From GCA-002727735 sp036159515 (lineage in GTDB: Bacteria > Bacteroidota > Bacteroidia > Flavobacteriales_D > Parvicellaceae): a DNA stretch of 12,659 nt. The stretch lies in NCBI GenBank assembly GCA_036159515.1, contig JAYYEV010000077.1:1-12659 (forward strand), written 5' to 3'. Positions 1 through 7,192 of the stretch are shown here, one piece after another (position 1 is the stretch's first letter; each line of letters begins with the position of its first letter). Both the position numbers and the translations under genes were made by a program. A model generated the notes under the pieces. It saw only the letters and a list, made by a program, of their open reading frames with translations, had not been told where the DNA came from and searched no databases.

Positions 1-94
1 TTTTTTCCTGAAACTCCTTTTGACTAGAATTTAAAAATTCAGGAGTTTTATTTTTTTCTGCGTATCCTTTCCAGTATGTTTTAGTCTTACTCAT
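1..94 (-). CDS. actB: Alternative complex III iron-sulfur/molybdopterin-like subunit ActB, N-terminus only
   Basis: Reading the minus strand from the ATG at 94 gives about 31 residues that run off the left edge. They begin MSKTKTYWKGYAEKN and continue with a TPEF segment. The YWKG...E...TPEF pattern is the usual start of the Bacteroidetes 'MoCo/4Fe-4S protein with Tat-variant signal', which is ActB of alternative complex III. In the family, ActB is a large periplasm-facing iron-sulfur subunit that passes electrons between the quinol site and the ActA haems. The start lies only 17 bases beyond the actA stop, as expected for the conserved actA-actB order, so it is probably translated from the actA transcript. 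Only the N-terminus is seen, so the call rests on this short match plus context. Confidence 0.8.
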   Translation of the reverse strand, partial: MSKTKTYWKGYAEKNKTPEFLNSSQKEFQEK

Positions 95-111
95 GAACTA
101 ATTTTAAGTCT

Positions 112-1464
112 TTAATAATGACATTTTGCACATTCCCAACCACCAAGCTCTTTAACCGTAACTTTATCGTCTTCTAAGATGTTGTTGTGTACATCAGCCC
201 TTGATTTTAATCTATTGTGAATCTCTTCATAATAACCCGTACTTGCAAGGTCTATTTCTTTTTTGTTATGGCATTCAATACACCAACCCATAGTTAAAAT
301 TGGTTTCGTCAATTGAATGATTCCTTTTTCCATCCCTTCATCAGTTGAAGCATATGCATTCACCTCATCCGTAGTGGAAACTCTTCCTAATGTATAATTT
401 TGAACAGGTCCGTGACACTGTCTACAATCAATATTTCCTGTATTTGGATGAACGTGTTGTGCATGACTAAAGTAGACATGATCAGGAAGATTATGAGCTT
501 TATTCCAAACCAACGGTTGCTCTATTCTAGTTCCATTTGCATCCAAATTGTAGGCTTGTTTAGCTTTGTTATAACCAGCCGCTAAGTGTATCTTATCGAT
601 TTCTTCTGTCCCATACTGAGGCCCTTCATGAACTACAGCATGGCAATTCATACACACATTAACAGATGGGATACCAGCATGCTTTGATTTCTCTGCAGAA
701 TGGTGGCAATATTTACATTCTATACCCATGTTACCTGCATGTAATTTATGAGAGTAGGCTATGGGTTGAGAAGGTTGGTAATCTTGGTAAACACCAACTT
801 GATATAACCTTCCAAATAATTCTATTCCTGAGAATAGCGCTACTGCCACAATCATTAAAACAGTCACAAACCAATTTCTAAGCGCCCATTGTCTTGCACT
901 TACAATAAATGTTTTTTTGGGGTCAACCTCTTGACCTTCTTTTGCGGCAATAACTTCAGACAACTCTCTTCTTACACCAAATGTGGCAAAAAGGACAAAC
1001 ACCATTAAACCGATGATGATCCACCACCAGTAGGATACTGTATCGTCTTCTGCTTCATAAACCGTATCGTCTGATGCTGGACCCTGTGCAGTTGCTGGAG
1101 GAGCATACGCATCAACATATGCAAATATGGATTTCACCTCATCCTTGGACAAATGACCCTGAGGAGTCATTACTGTTGGCGACCAGTCCCAAATGGCTTT
1201 TGCCATTTTGGATTTTCCACTGTTGTATAGTTCAGCTGGATTTTTCACCCATTCGTAAATGAGGTCTCCTTCTCCATTATCTTCCCATTTCTGAAGAACT
1301 CCTTGCATTTTAGGTCCTGTTGCATTCTTAATAGGATGATGACAAGAAGCACAGTTGGCCTTAAATAGTTTTTCACCGTCTTGAGAATGGGATACAATTG
1401 TTACCGAAACAAAAAGTACTAGGGAGAGAAAATTAGCTAAATGCTTTTTAAGATATTTGTTCAT
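112..1464 (-). CDS. actA: Alternative complex III multihaem cytochrome c subunit ActA (1 + 5 haems)
   Basis: This is a 450-residue cytochrome subunit of the quinol-oxidising alternative complex III, which replaces the bc1 complex in many Bacteroidetes. Residues 1-27 form a signal peptide. A mono-haem domain follows, with CASCH at 38-42 and a likely Met ligand at M99 (VMTPQG). Two membrane helices lie at about 146-162 and 198-216, with a charged loop between them. The C-terminal domain carries five haem motifs: CKYCH 250-254, CMNCH 271-275, CRQCH 347-351, CIECH 395-399 and CAKCH 445-449, the last ending one residue before the C-terminus. Stretches such as HAGIPSVNVCMNCH and HNLPDHVYFSHAQH are typical of ActA. 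The gene is first in a minus-strand operon with actB 17 bases downstream, and a promoter match lies 36 bases upstream. The separate N-terminal mono-haem domain on the same chain is the notable point. Confidence 0.93.
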   Translation of the reverse strand: MNKYLKKHLANFLSLVLFVSVTIVSHSQDGEKLFKANCASCHHPIKNATGPKMQGVLQKWEDNGEGDLIYEWVKNPAELYNSGKSKMAKAIWDWSPTVMTPQGHLSKDEVKSIFAYVDAYAPPATAQGPASDDTVYEAEDDTVSYWWWIIIGLMVFVLFATFGVRRELSEVIAAKEGQEVDPKKTFIVSARQWALRNWFVTVLMIVAVALFSGIELFGRLYQVGVYQDYQPSQPIAYSHKLHAGNMGIECKYCHHSAEKSKHAGIPSVNVCMNCHAVVHEGPQYGTEEIDKIHLAAGYNKAKQAYNLDANGTRIEQPLVWNKAHNLPDHVYFSHAQHVHPNTGNIDCRQCHGPVQNYTLGRVSTTDEVNAYASTDEGMEKGIIQLTKPILTMGWCIECHNKKEIDLASTGYYEEIHNRLKSRADVHNNILEDDKVTVKELGGWECAKCHY

Positions 1465-1499
1465 TTTAAACTAATTAATACATGCATAATTAAGCAGGA

Positions 1500-1532
1500 C
1501 AAATGTAATACGTGATGTATAAATCAAATCAA
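1500..1532 (-). promoter_or_regulatory. Bacteroidetes-type promoter of actA
   Basis: On the minus strand the -7 box TACATTTG lies at 1507-1500 and matches TAnnTTTG exactly. Upstream, TTTG sits at 1528-1525 (17-base spacing) and a second TTG at 1532-1530 (22-base spacing). Both spacings fit the Flavobacterium/Bacteroides sigma-A consensus. Transcription would start near 1493, giving a leader of about 30 bases before the actA ATG at 1464. The assignment is by motif only. Confidence 0.7.
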
Positions 1533-1685
1533 TTGTTCGTATAATTGTCATGCAAACATCTTAATTTAGAATATTTCTAAATAATTTGTTTACCCATCTG
1601 TTTCAAAGCTTAAACAAAGCGCAGTTTAACAAGCATTTTTGGTCATAATTTAATGTGGCATGATTTTAGAAATTGATTTATTTAA

Positions 1686-1693
1686 TAAGTTTG
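1686..1693 (+). promoter_or_regulatory. Possible -7 box for the SPOR-domain gene
   Basis: TAAGTTTG matches TAnnTTTG and ends 15 bases before the ATG at 1709. No TTG lies at the usual distance upstream, so only half of the promoter is seen. If it is used, the leader would be about 9 bases and the upstream TTG start at 1673 would be excluded. Confidence 0.3.
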
Positions 1694-1708
1694 ATCTTTC
1701 AATATTTT

Positions 1709-2242
1709 ATGAAAAATACTATCCTCTTTTTGCTTATTTTATCTAATAGTAATCTGCTTGGTCAAAGCAATTGGACATTATACCCCAAAAAGGACACTGT
1801 TACACGAAAAGATAGTGTTGTAATACCTAATGCGGATAGTCTCACGTTAGATTCTTCTATTTCTATGGATCTCCCAAAACAAAAAAAAGATTCTATTCAT
1901 TACATATCCTCAAAAGGTCATATTATCATCCATGCTGATTACCGAATTGACAGTATTAACTCCTACATTTCCAACAGAGGTAAATTCAATGGGTATGCTG
2001 TTCAATTAATTGTAACTCAAGACACCAAGAAAATAAGAGAGATGAGAAAAACATTTACAAATCTTTTTCCAGGTGAGTACCTTTTTGATGAATATATTGC
2101 CCCTAATATTTTTTTATATGCAGGGAAATACTTTTCAAAAAACGAAGCAGTAATATTGAAAAATAAATTATCAGCTCATTTTAAGAACACGATGGTTGTG
2201 AGGAAAAAATTTCCACTTAAACACATACAAAAAGAAAAATAA
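1709..2242 (+). CDS. Exported SPOR-domain protein
   Basis: The protein has 177 residues when started at the ATG at 1709. An in-frame TTG at 1673 would add 12 residues, but the ATG places a proper signal peptide at the N-terminus, with a hydrophobic core TILFLLIL and a likely cut after LLGQ (residue 19). Residues about 23-65 are a low-complexity Ser/Asp/Lys linker. The C-terminal half contains GHIIIHADYRIDS and then NGYAVQLIV, followed by an alpha/beta pattern ending in VVRKKF. This is the layout of Bacteroidetes SPOR proteins, where an 'H.D.RID' segment precedes the 'GYRVQI' strand of the SPOR fold. SPOR domains bind peptidoglycan denuded of stem peptides, so a periplasmic cell-wall role is inferred. 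The sequence is diverged and no partner is obvious nearby. It faces away from actA and converges on the TPR lipoprotein. Confidence 0.75.
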   Translation: MKNTILFLLILSNSNLLGQSNWTLYPKKDTVTRKDSVVIPNADSLTLDSSISMDLPKQKKDSIHYISSKGHIIIHADYRIDSINSYISNRGKFNGYAVQLIVTQDTKKIREMRKTFTNLFPGEYLFDEYIAPNIFLYAGKYFSKNEAVILKNKLSAHFKNTMVVRKKFPLKHIQKEK

Positions 2243-2243
2243 A

Positions 2244-2267
2244 AAAAGAGGGCAGAAGCCCCCTTTT
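2244..2267. terminator. Bidirectional hairpin terminator between converging genes
   Basis: The arms AAAAG-A-GGGC and GCCC-C-CTTTT pair around an AGAA loop, with a single A/C mismatch in the stem. The A-tract on one side and T-tract on the other make it work as an intrinsic terminator in both directions. It starts 2 bases after the SPOR gene stop (2242) and lies 24 bases beyond the stop of the lipoprotein gene (2292), so it probably ends both transcripts. Confidence 0.85.
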
Positions 2268-2291
2268 AAATAATTAGTTATGTAAATGCAT

Positions 2292-3998
2292 TTAGAAAAG
2301 CGCTAAAAAGTCAGCGTTATCAAAATAGGTGACAAACTCTCTATCTTTCTTTGCTTTGTTCTTGTATGAAGCATCTTTATCAAAACAAGATTTTAAGTTT
2401 TCATATAACATTTCGCTGTTATTGGTTCTTGCACCCATAATTGCTTTAAGGTAAAATGCATTAGCTTCACTGCTATTGGCATCTACGATTATATCACCTG
2501 CAACGTCATAGTGTTCAGCCAATAGGTTTGCTAAGGCTAAATTATAAGTCTTGGACTTGTCCATCAATGTAATAGCTTCTTCGTATTTACCTTCCTCAAT
2601 TCTAATCAAACCTAAATTGTATTTAGACTCAGTTGTATTTGAAGATTCTAAATAAGAGATAATATCATCATTCCCTTTACCTGCTTGTCTGTGTTTTACT
2701 GCAGCAACGTTATTAGTAACTGTTGGGTTATCTGTAATGGAAAGTGCTTTTTCAAATGCTTCACCAGCTCCATCAACATCACCCATCACGTATAACACAT
2801 ATCCAATATTATTAGCGATTCTCCAATCATTAGGATAAAGTCTTTGCGCCTCTTTGTAATCTTTTAATTTTACATTTAAATCTGACTCCAAATTTCCCGC
2901 ATGTAATATTTCTTCTACACTAAGTGTATCAGGATTTGACCCAACTAGATTTGCTAATTCATCATCGCTATATCCCACTTTTTCGTAGTTAATCGTAATG
3001 GTTGATCGTCTTAATTGAGGTAAAACCTCTTTCTCAAGAAATTTATATGTCTTAGCCATATTTCTTATCTCTAACTCTCTTTTATTTACATCTGAAGTCA
3101 TTTGTAACACTCTCAGTATCAATTCCTTGTCTTCATGTGATGTTTTTGTAACCTCTTCTTTGAATCCAGCCCAATCTTCTCCTTTTGGGGATACATTAAA
3201 GAATGATTCTTCTTTCGCAGGTTCAAACTTCATTCTTTTAGCTTTTGACATCAAAAAACTCATTGCACTCTTACCTCTATCCTCTGCTAAGTTGGTGTTC
3301 AAATCAACTTCACCCTCAGGTGATGCATATGAACTAATGTCTACAGATAATACGTTGATTCTAGAACCTTCTTCCATTGAAGATGAAATGAAATCTAACG
3401 CCTCTTTTATATCCGAATCTTTTGTTTCTTTAGAGGTTATGTTATGCTTACCTTTTGCAAAATTAATTACAGCTGTTTTCGTGAAAGAGTTAGTTCTTAC
3501 AAAATTATCACCTGTTAAAATAACTTGATCATCTAGATCTATTAATAAAGGAGTTGTTGTAGTTCCATCTGCGATTTTTGGACTAGTTATTTCCAACTCT
3601 TTGCTTCCCATTTTGGCTTTAACCAACACTTTTAGCTCTGCTTCAGCCATTGATTTTTGAAATGGAATTGTGCTTGAGTAAGAAAATGGCATTCCTTCTT
3701 TAGGAACTACTTTTCCATTTCCAGCCGCTTTTGGACCTTGGAAAATTTCTGTTTGAAAAGGGATTTCATTTCCATCTGCGCAAAATAAAATTGGAGTAAC
3801 TTCTGCTACTGCTTTTGCGTTTATCCCCTTTTCAACAAACTTTCCATTGATTTGTAATGTCACATCTCCTCCATGCATTTGAAGAGGATTTTGAACAACT
3901 TCATATTCTAGTTCCTCAATCATTGAGCAACTTAATAAGAATGAAAAAGCGATAAAACTTGAAATTATGCTTAATTTTTTGATATTAGTTGTTTTCAT
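2292..3998 (-). CDS. Lipoprotein with degenerate OmpA-like segment and TPR repeats
   Basis: The protein has 568 residues from the ATG at 3998. A TTG at 4031 would add 11 residues but would bury the signal peptide. Residues 1-24 form a lipoprotein signal (Lys-rich start, hydrophobic core, lipobox LLSC with C24), so the protein is probably anchored in a membrane facing the periplasm. Residues about 35-150 look beta-rich and contain NPLQMHGGDVTLQINGKF, resembling a conserved Bacteroidetes module of unknown role. Residues about 215-250 carry SYASPEGEVDLNTNLAEDRGK, similar to the OmpA C-terminal loop, with Arg241 kept but the usual Asp of the diaminopimelate-binding site not seen. TPR-like helices occur at about 377-420 (WRIANNIGYVLYVMGDVDGA) and 462-482 (LGLIRIEEGKYEEAITLM). 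A scaffold role in the cell envelope is inferred; the substrate or partner is unknown. Confidence 0.72.
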   Translation of the reverse strand: MKTTNIKKLSIISSFIAFSFLLSCSMIEELEYEVVQNPLQMHGGDVTLQINGKFVEKGINAKAVAEVTPILFCADGNEIPFQTEIFQGPKAAGNGKVVPKEGMPFSYSSTIPFQKSMAEAELKVLVKAKMGSKELEITSPKIADGTTTTPLLIDLDDQVILTGDNFVRTNSFTKTAVINFAKGKHNITSKETKDSDIKEALDFISSSMEEGSRINVLSVDISSYASPEGEVDLNTNLAEDRGKSAMSFLMSKAKRMKFEPAKEESFFNVSPKGEDWAGFKEEVTKTSHEDKELILRVLQMTSDVNKRELEIRNMAKTYKFLEKEVLPQLRRSTITINYEKVGYSDDELANLVGSNPDTLSVEEILHAGNLESDLNVKLKDYKEAQRLYPNDWRIANNIGYVLYVMGDVDGAGEAFEKALSITDNPTVTNNVAAVKHRQAGKGNDDIISYLESSNTTESKYNLGLIRIEEGKYEEAITLMDKSKTYNLALANLLAEHYDVAGDIIVDANSSEANAFYLKAIMGARTNNSEMLYENLKSCFDKDASYKNKAKKDREFVTYFDNADFLALF

Positions 3999-4028
3999 AA
4001 GAATATATTCTCTATTTAGATTTTCGTG

Positions 4029-4036
4029 CAAGTATA
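4029..4036 (-). promoter_or_regulatory. Weak -7-like box upstream of the TPR lipoprotein gene
   Basis: The minus strand reads TATACTTG, one mismatch from TAnnTTTG, about 30 bases before the ATG at 3998. No TTG is seen at the expected -33 position. The 106-base gap between the kinase stop and this start leaves room for a promoter, and this is the best candidate in it. Confidence 0.25.
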
Positions 4037-4104
4037 AGCACTTTATTTTATAAATAAAAAGGTCTAATCATTTAAATAAACACCTTATAATGTTGATATT
4101 TAGA

Positions 4105-4731
4105 CTAAGATATGGCTAATTTTATAGTACGTTGTGCTCTTGGGAAGTCTAAATTTAAAAGCTGTCTGAATTTTTTAGTTAAATAATCTGGTTTATTTAA
4201 ATCTATTGTTTCTGCATCAATTCTGATTATAGGAATATCTAATCCTGCAATCCAATTTTCATAGTAATGATCTAATTTTTTTAAATAATTCAAATCCATA
4301 TTTATTTCATAAGGTCTGTTTCTGCGCATAATGTTTGCAAATAAAACATCGAGACTTCTATCTAGAAAGATCAGTAAATCAGGTTTTGGGAAAACGCTAA
4401 ACAAGTGGCCATGGATATCTTTCAATAATTGAAATTCATGCTCACTTAAATTCATTTTAGAAAAAATTAAACTTTTATCCACGTAATAATCTGATATGAT
4501 TAAGCTGTGGTTTGATTCATAAAATTCATTTAGTTGTTTACTTCTATCTAATAAAAATTGTAGTTCAGCTTGAAATGCAAATTGTCCCGTTTTATAAAAG
4601 ATTTTTAAAAACTTATTTTCTTCAAATTCTTCAAGCAAGGCTGAAGCGTCAAGAATGGAGGATAAAAACTTAGTTAACGTGGTTTTACCTGCACCAATAT
4701 TTCCTTCAACTGCTATGTGTTTATACTTCAT
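4105..4731 (-). CDS. Deoxynucleoside kinase-family protein, folK-linked divergent form
   Basis: The protein has 208 residues in the deoxynucleoside kinase fold, which phosphorylates deoxynucleosides with ATP in the cytoplasm for salvage. The P-loop GNIGAGKTT is at 10-18, the acidic NPYL-like segment (LEEFEENKFL) at 33-42, and a LID-like RRNRPYE at 136-142. Where the family normally has (D/E)RS before the IY segment, this protein has DYYVDKSLIF (81-90), so the usual Arg is missing. Glu34 aligns with the glutamate expected to act as catalytic base. The gene overlaps the end of folK by 11 bases in another frame, so the two are co-transcribed and translationally coupled. This pairing is familiar in Bacteroidetes, where I recall the two domains also being fused in some genomes. 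Substrate preference cannot be read from the sequence. Confidence 0.85.
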   Translation of the reverse strand: MKYKHIAVEGNIGAGKTTLTKFLSSILDASALLEEFEENKFLKIFYKTGQFAFQAELQFLLDRSKQLNEFYESNHSLIISDYYVDKSLIFSKMNLSEHEFQLLKDIHGHLFSVFPKPDLLIFLDRSLDVLFANIMRRNRPYEINMDLNYLKKLDHYYENWIAGLDIPIIRIDAETIDLNKPDYLTKKFRQLLNLDFPRAQRTIKLAIS

Positions 4732-5212
4732 TTATCATTTGAACTTTAAGATTATCCTCACACTGGCTAAGCAATTCATGAGCATTCTTGTTTAAGCCAG
4801 GTATAACTTCATCATTGAAAAGATCTTTTAAAATTACAATAGAAAATTTTCTTTCCGTAATTTTTGGATGAGGAATTACCAAATTAATAGCACTTAACTT
4901 AATATAATCATATGTTAAGATGTCTAAATCAATTATTCGGTCTTGATATCCACGCTCTGTTTTTTGACGCCCCATCTTTTTTTCAATTTGTTTTAGAAAG
5001 GCTAACAAGTCTTCAGGTGAAAAAATGGTTTCTATTAAAACTCCTGCATTAATAAATGAATTTTTACTTTCATAGCCCCATGGATCTGTTTCATAGAAAT
5101 TTGACACTCTTTTAACCTCCACAGCCTTGGATATATAATCTATTGCTTTTTTGATATTAAATATCTTGTTTCCAATGTTTGATCCTAACGTAATTGATGC
5201 CAAATGAGTCAT
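4721..5212 (-). CDS. folK: 6-hydroxymethyl-7,8-dihydropterin pyrophosphokinase (HPPK)
   Basis: The protein has 163 residues, the normal length for FolK. It transfers pyrophosphate from ATP to 6-hydroxymethyl-dihydropterin in folate synthesis. Family motifs appear in order: LGSNIGN (9-15), ETDPWGY (41-47), FINAGVLIET (53-62), RGYQDRIIDLDIL (87-99) with the Mg-binding Asp95 and Asp97, and IPHPKITER (113-121). No other folate gene is next to it; instead it overlaps the start of a deoxynucleoside kinase gene. It diverges from sppA with only 50 bases between the starts, so their promoters must lie close together or overlap. No exact TAnnTTTG box is visible in that gap. Confidence 0.95.
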   Translation of the reverse strand: MTHLASITLGSNIGNKIFNIKKAIDYISKAVEVKRVSNFYETDPWGYESKNSFINAGVLIETIFSPEDLLAFLKQIEKKMGRQKTERGYQDRIIDLDILTYDYIKLSAINLVIPHPKITERKFSIVILKDLFNDEVIPGLNKNAHELLSQCEDNLKVQMINEV

Positions 5213-5262
5213 CTATATCACTTTTAAATTATATTTAACCAAAATAATTAATCTACATCAAT

Positions 5263-7059
5263 ATGAGACCATTTTGGAGAAGCTTTTGGGCTTCAATTTT
5301 AGCTTACATCGTGTTAAGTGTTCTTATCATCGTATTTATAAATGTTATTGTTTTTTCTATTGGTAATTCTTTAAACACCAAAAAGCCACTGGTTATAAAA
5401 AAGAACTCTTACTTAGAAATGAAACTTGATTTTTCAATAAAAGAAAGAGGTGGACTTATGCCAGGAGTAAATATGCTAAATCCAGTAATTAAAAATCATA
5501 GCATAAGTGATGTAGTAAATGCAATTGAAAAGGCTAAAAATGATAATAACATTAAGGGAATTGTGTTAAGACCGGAAAACATCTCCATTGATTTGTCTAA
5601 TATTCATGTACTCAGAAATAAATTAAATGAATTTAAAGAAAGTGGAAAATTCATTATTTCATATGCTGAATATTATTCTTTAGGATCGTACTACATTTCA
5701 AGTGTCGCAGACCAAGTTTTTCTGTATCCTGAAGGAATGTTGGACTACAGAGGATTAAGCACAGAGCTTATGTTCTTTAAAGGCGCCATTGAAAAATATG
5801 GAGTAGATGTGCAGATTATTCGAGGAAGTGGGAATGATTATAAAAGCGCAGTTGAACCATTTATGTATAATAAAATGAGTGATGAAAATCGATACCAACT
5901 TAAAAGCATTCTAAATACTTTATGGAACAATATGAACCAAGACATTGGCAAGAATAGAGGTATTACTAATTTAAACCTAAATCAAATTGCTGATTCAGTT
6001 TTAGCATATAACGCTGCAGGTGGTTTAAAGCAAAATTTAATCGACGCAACACTGTATGAAGATGAATTAGATTCCATAGTAAATAGCAAGTTTAGTTTAA
6101 ATGAAAATGAAAAAGCGAACAAAATTTCCTTCAAGAAATATTTAAAAAAACAAGAGTCTAAAAAGAAATTTAAGCTTTCTAAAAAATCTAACTTGGCTGT
6201 AATTTATGCCGAAGGAGAAATCAGGAGCGGAGAAAATCAAGAAGGTGTGATGGGTTCTGAAACCATTGTAAAAGCCATAAATAAGGCAAAAAATGATTCC
6301 TTAATTAAAGCCATTGTTTTAAGAGTAAATTCACCTGGAGGAAGTGCTTTAGCCTCGGATGTAATTTGGAGGGCACTTGAATTAGCTAAGAAAAACAAAC
6401 CAGTTGTGGTCTCGATGGGAAGTGTTGCAGCTTCTGGAGGGTATTACATTTCGTGTGGCGCAGATAGAATTTTTGCTTCTACCAACACGATTACAGGCTC
6501 AATTGGTGTTTTTGGTGTAGTTCCTTCCGTTGGAAGAATGTTAAATGAAAATATTGGGTTGTCTTTTGATAGAGTAGAAACCAATCCACACGCATCCATG
6601 TCCCCCTTCAATACACTAGACCCATTTGAATTCGGAGTGTATCAAAAAGCAATTGATGAAATTTATGACACCTTTTTGACTAGAGTTTCTGACGGAAGAC
6701 CAGGGTTAACTAAAAAAGAAGTTCATGAATTAGCCAAGGGACGAGTTTGGACTTCAGAAAATGCATTAGAAAACCAACTTATTGATGAAATTGGGACCGT
6801 TGATGATGCCATTAATTATGCTGCAAATCTAGCAGATATCAATAATGATGATATTAAAATATTGGAATTGCCTAAAATTGAAAATGATCCTTTTTTAGAA
6901 ATTATTTCAGAACTTGAAATTGACGTTAGCTCCATTGATCAGAACGAGCTTTCGACCTTAATAACGACTTTAAATAAACAATTTAAGTCAAGCCCTTTCG
7001 CGATTAATTCAAAGGACAGATACCAATCATTTATGCCTTTTGAATTTTCAATAAAATAA
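5263..7059 (+). CDS. sppA: Signal peptide peptidase SppA, long (67-kDa) form
   Basis: The protein has 598 residues, the double-domain form of this membrane-bound serine protease, which degrades signal peptides left after protein export. One N-terminal membrane helix lies at about 11-33, with the rest in the periplasm. The N-terminal half carries the general-base Lys194 in GNDYKSAVEPF. The C-terminal half carries the nucleophile Ser391 in GSVAASGGYYIS. RVNSPGGSALASD (354-366) and TGSIGVFGVVPSVG (411-424) are further family motifs. Both members of the Ser-Lys pair are present, so the enzyme should be active. The start codon at 5263 gives a short charged N-region (MRPFWRSFW) before the helix. 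A near-match -7 box TATATTTA (5230-5237) lies upstream without a clear -33. The promoter of the next small gene overlaps the sppA 3' end. Confidence 0.95.
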   Translation: MRPFWRSFWASILAYIVLSVLIIVFINVIVFSIGNSLNTKKPLVIKKNSYLEMKLDFSIKERGGLMPGVNMLNPVIKNHSISDVVNAIEKAKNDNNIKGIVLRPENISIDLSNIHVLRNKLNEFKESGKFIISYAEYYSLGSYYISSVADQVFLYPEGMLDYRGLSTELMFFKGAIEKYGVDVQIIRGSGNDYKSAVEPFMYNKMSDENRYQLKSILNTLWNNMNQDIGKNRGITNLNLNQIADSVLAYNAAGGLKQNLIDATLYEDELDSIVNSKFSLNENEKANKISFKKYLKKQESKKKFKLSKKSNLAVIYAEGEIRSGENQEGVMGSETIVKAINKAKNDSLIKAIVLRVNSPGGSALASDVIWRALELAKKNKPVVVSMGSVAASGGYYISCGADRIFASTNTITGSIGVFGVVPSVGRMLNENIGLSFDRVETNPHASMSPFNTLDPFEFGVYQKAIDEIYDTFLTRVSDGRPGLTKKEVHELAKGRVWTSENALENQLIDEIGTVDDAINYAANLADINNDDIKILELPKIENDPFLEIISELEIDVSSIDQNELSTLITTLNKQFKSSPFAINSKDRYQSFMPFEFSIK

Positions 7060-7072
7060 GTGTTTATATTTG
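7040..7072 (+). promoter_or_regulatory. Bacteroidetes-type promoter at the sppA 3' end, for the small peptide and GH3 genes
   Basis: TATATTTG at 7065-7072 matches TAnnTTTG exactly, and TTG at 7040-7042 (inside a TTTTG run) lies 22 bases upstream, within the accepted spacing. The -33 box is inside the sppA coding end, whose stop is at 7059. Transcription would begin near 7078, only a few bases before the ATG at 7085. Confidence 0.65.
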
Positions 7073-7084
7073 TAAAAAATAGTT

Positions 7085-7186
7085 ATGTCAACAGATAAAA
7101 ATTTTCACGGAAGTACTGGTATTATAGGCTATATTTATGTGTCTATTGCTCTGCTAGTTATCATTTCGCTCATTTTCTTTGGGTGA
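7085..7186 (+). CDS. Small single-helix membrane peptide (33 residues), unknown function
   Basis: An ATG at 7085 opens a 33-codon frame ending TGA at 7184-7186. The peptide starts with a short polar segment (MSTDKNFHGSTG) and then has one strongly hydrophobic helix from about residue 13 to 32, ending in FFG. The short polar N-terminus and single helix suggest an inner-membrane peptide. A good promoter sits just upstream and the GH3 start codon follows 6 bases after the stop, so the peptide is likely the first gene of the GH3 transcript. I do not recognise its family. Support is the promoter spacing, clean start/stop and membrane-like composition. A chance frame in AT-rich DNA cannot be excluded. 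Confidence 0.55.
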   Translation: MSTDKNFHGSTGIIGYIYVSIALLVIISLIFFG

Positions 7187-7192
7187 TCCAAC

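Noticed and set aside
400..1262. Three plus-strand open frames (61-71 codons) opposite actA
   Set aside because: They lie wholly antisense to a gene with six intact haem motifs, have no recognisable domains and look like shadow frames.
1475..1493. AT-rich inverted repeat TTAAT / ATTAA around ATGCAT in the actA leader
   Set aside because: The arms are 5 bases of pure A/T in an AT-rich region, easily a chance match.
1673..1708. Upstream TTG start for the SPOR protein
   Set aside because: It would place 12 extra residues before a good signal peptide; the ATG at 1709 fits export and a nearby -7 box.
3127..3528. A 133-codon plus-strand frame opposite the TPR lipoprotein
   Set aside because: It is antisense to a well-supported gene with a lipobox and TPRs, with no family resemblance of its own.
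3999..4031. Upstream TTG start for the TPR lipoprotein
   Set aside because: It would move the lipoprotein signal away from the N-terminus; the ATG at 3998 gives lipobox Cys24.
4062..4105. Inverted repeat GTCTAA / TTAGAC followed by a T-rich stretch on the minus strand, a possible terminator after the kinase
   Set aside because: The stem is only 6 mostly AT pairs with a loop of more than 30 bases, too weak to call.
5213..5262. Paired promoters in the folK-sppA divergent gap
   Set aside because: Only near-matches (for example TATATTTA at 5230-5237) without a suitable -33 were found.
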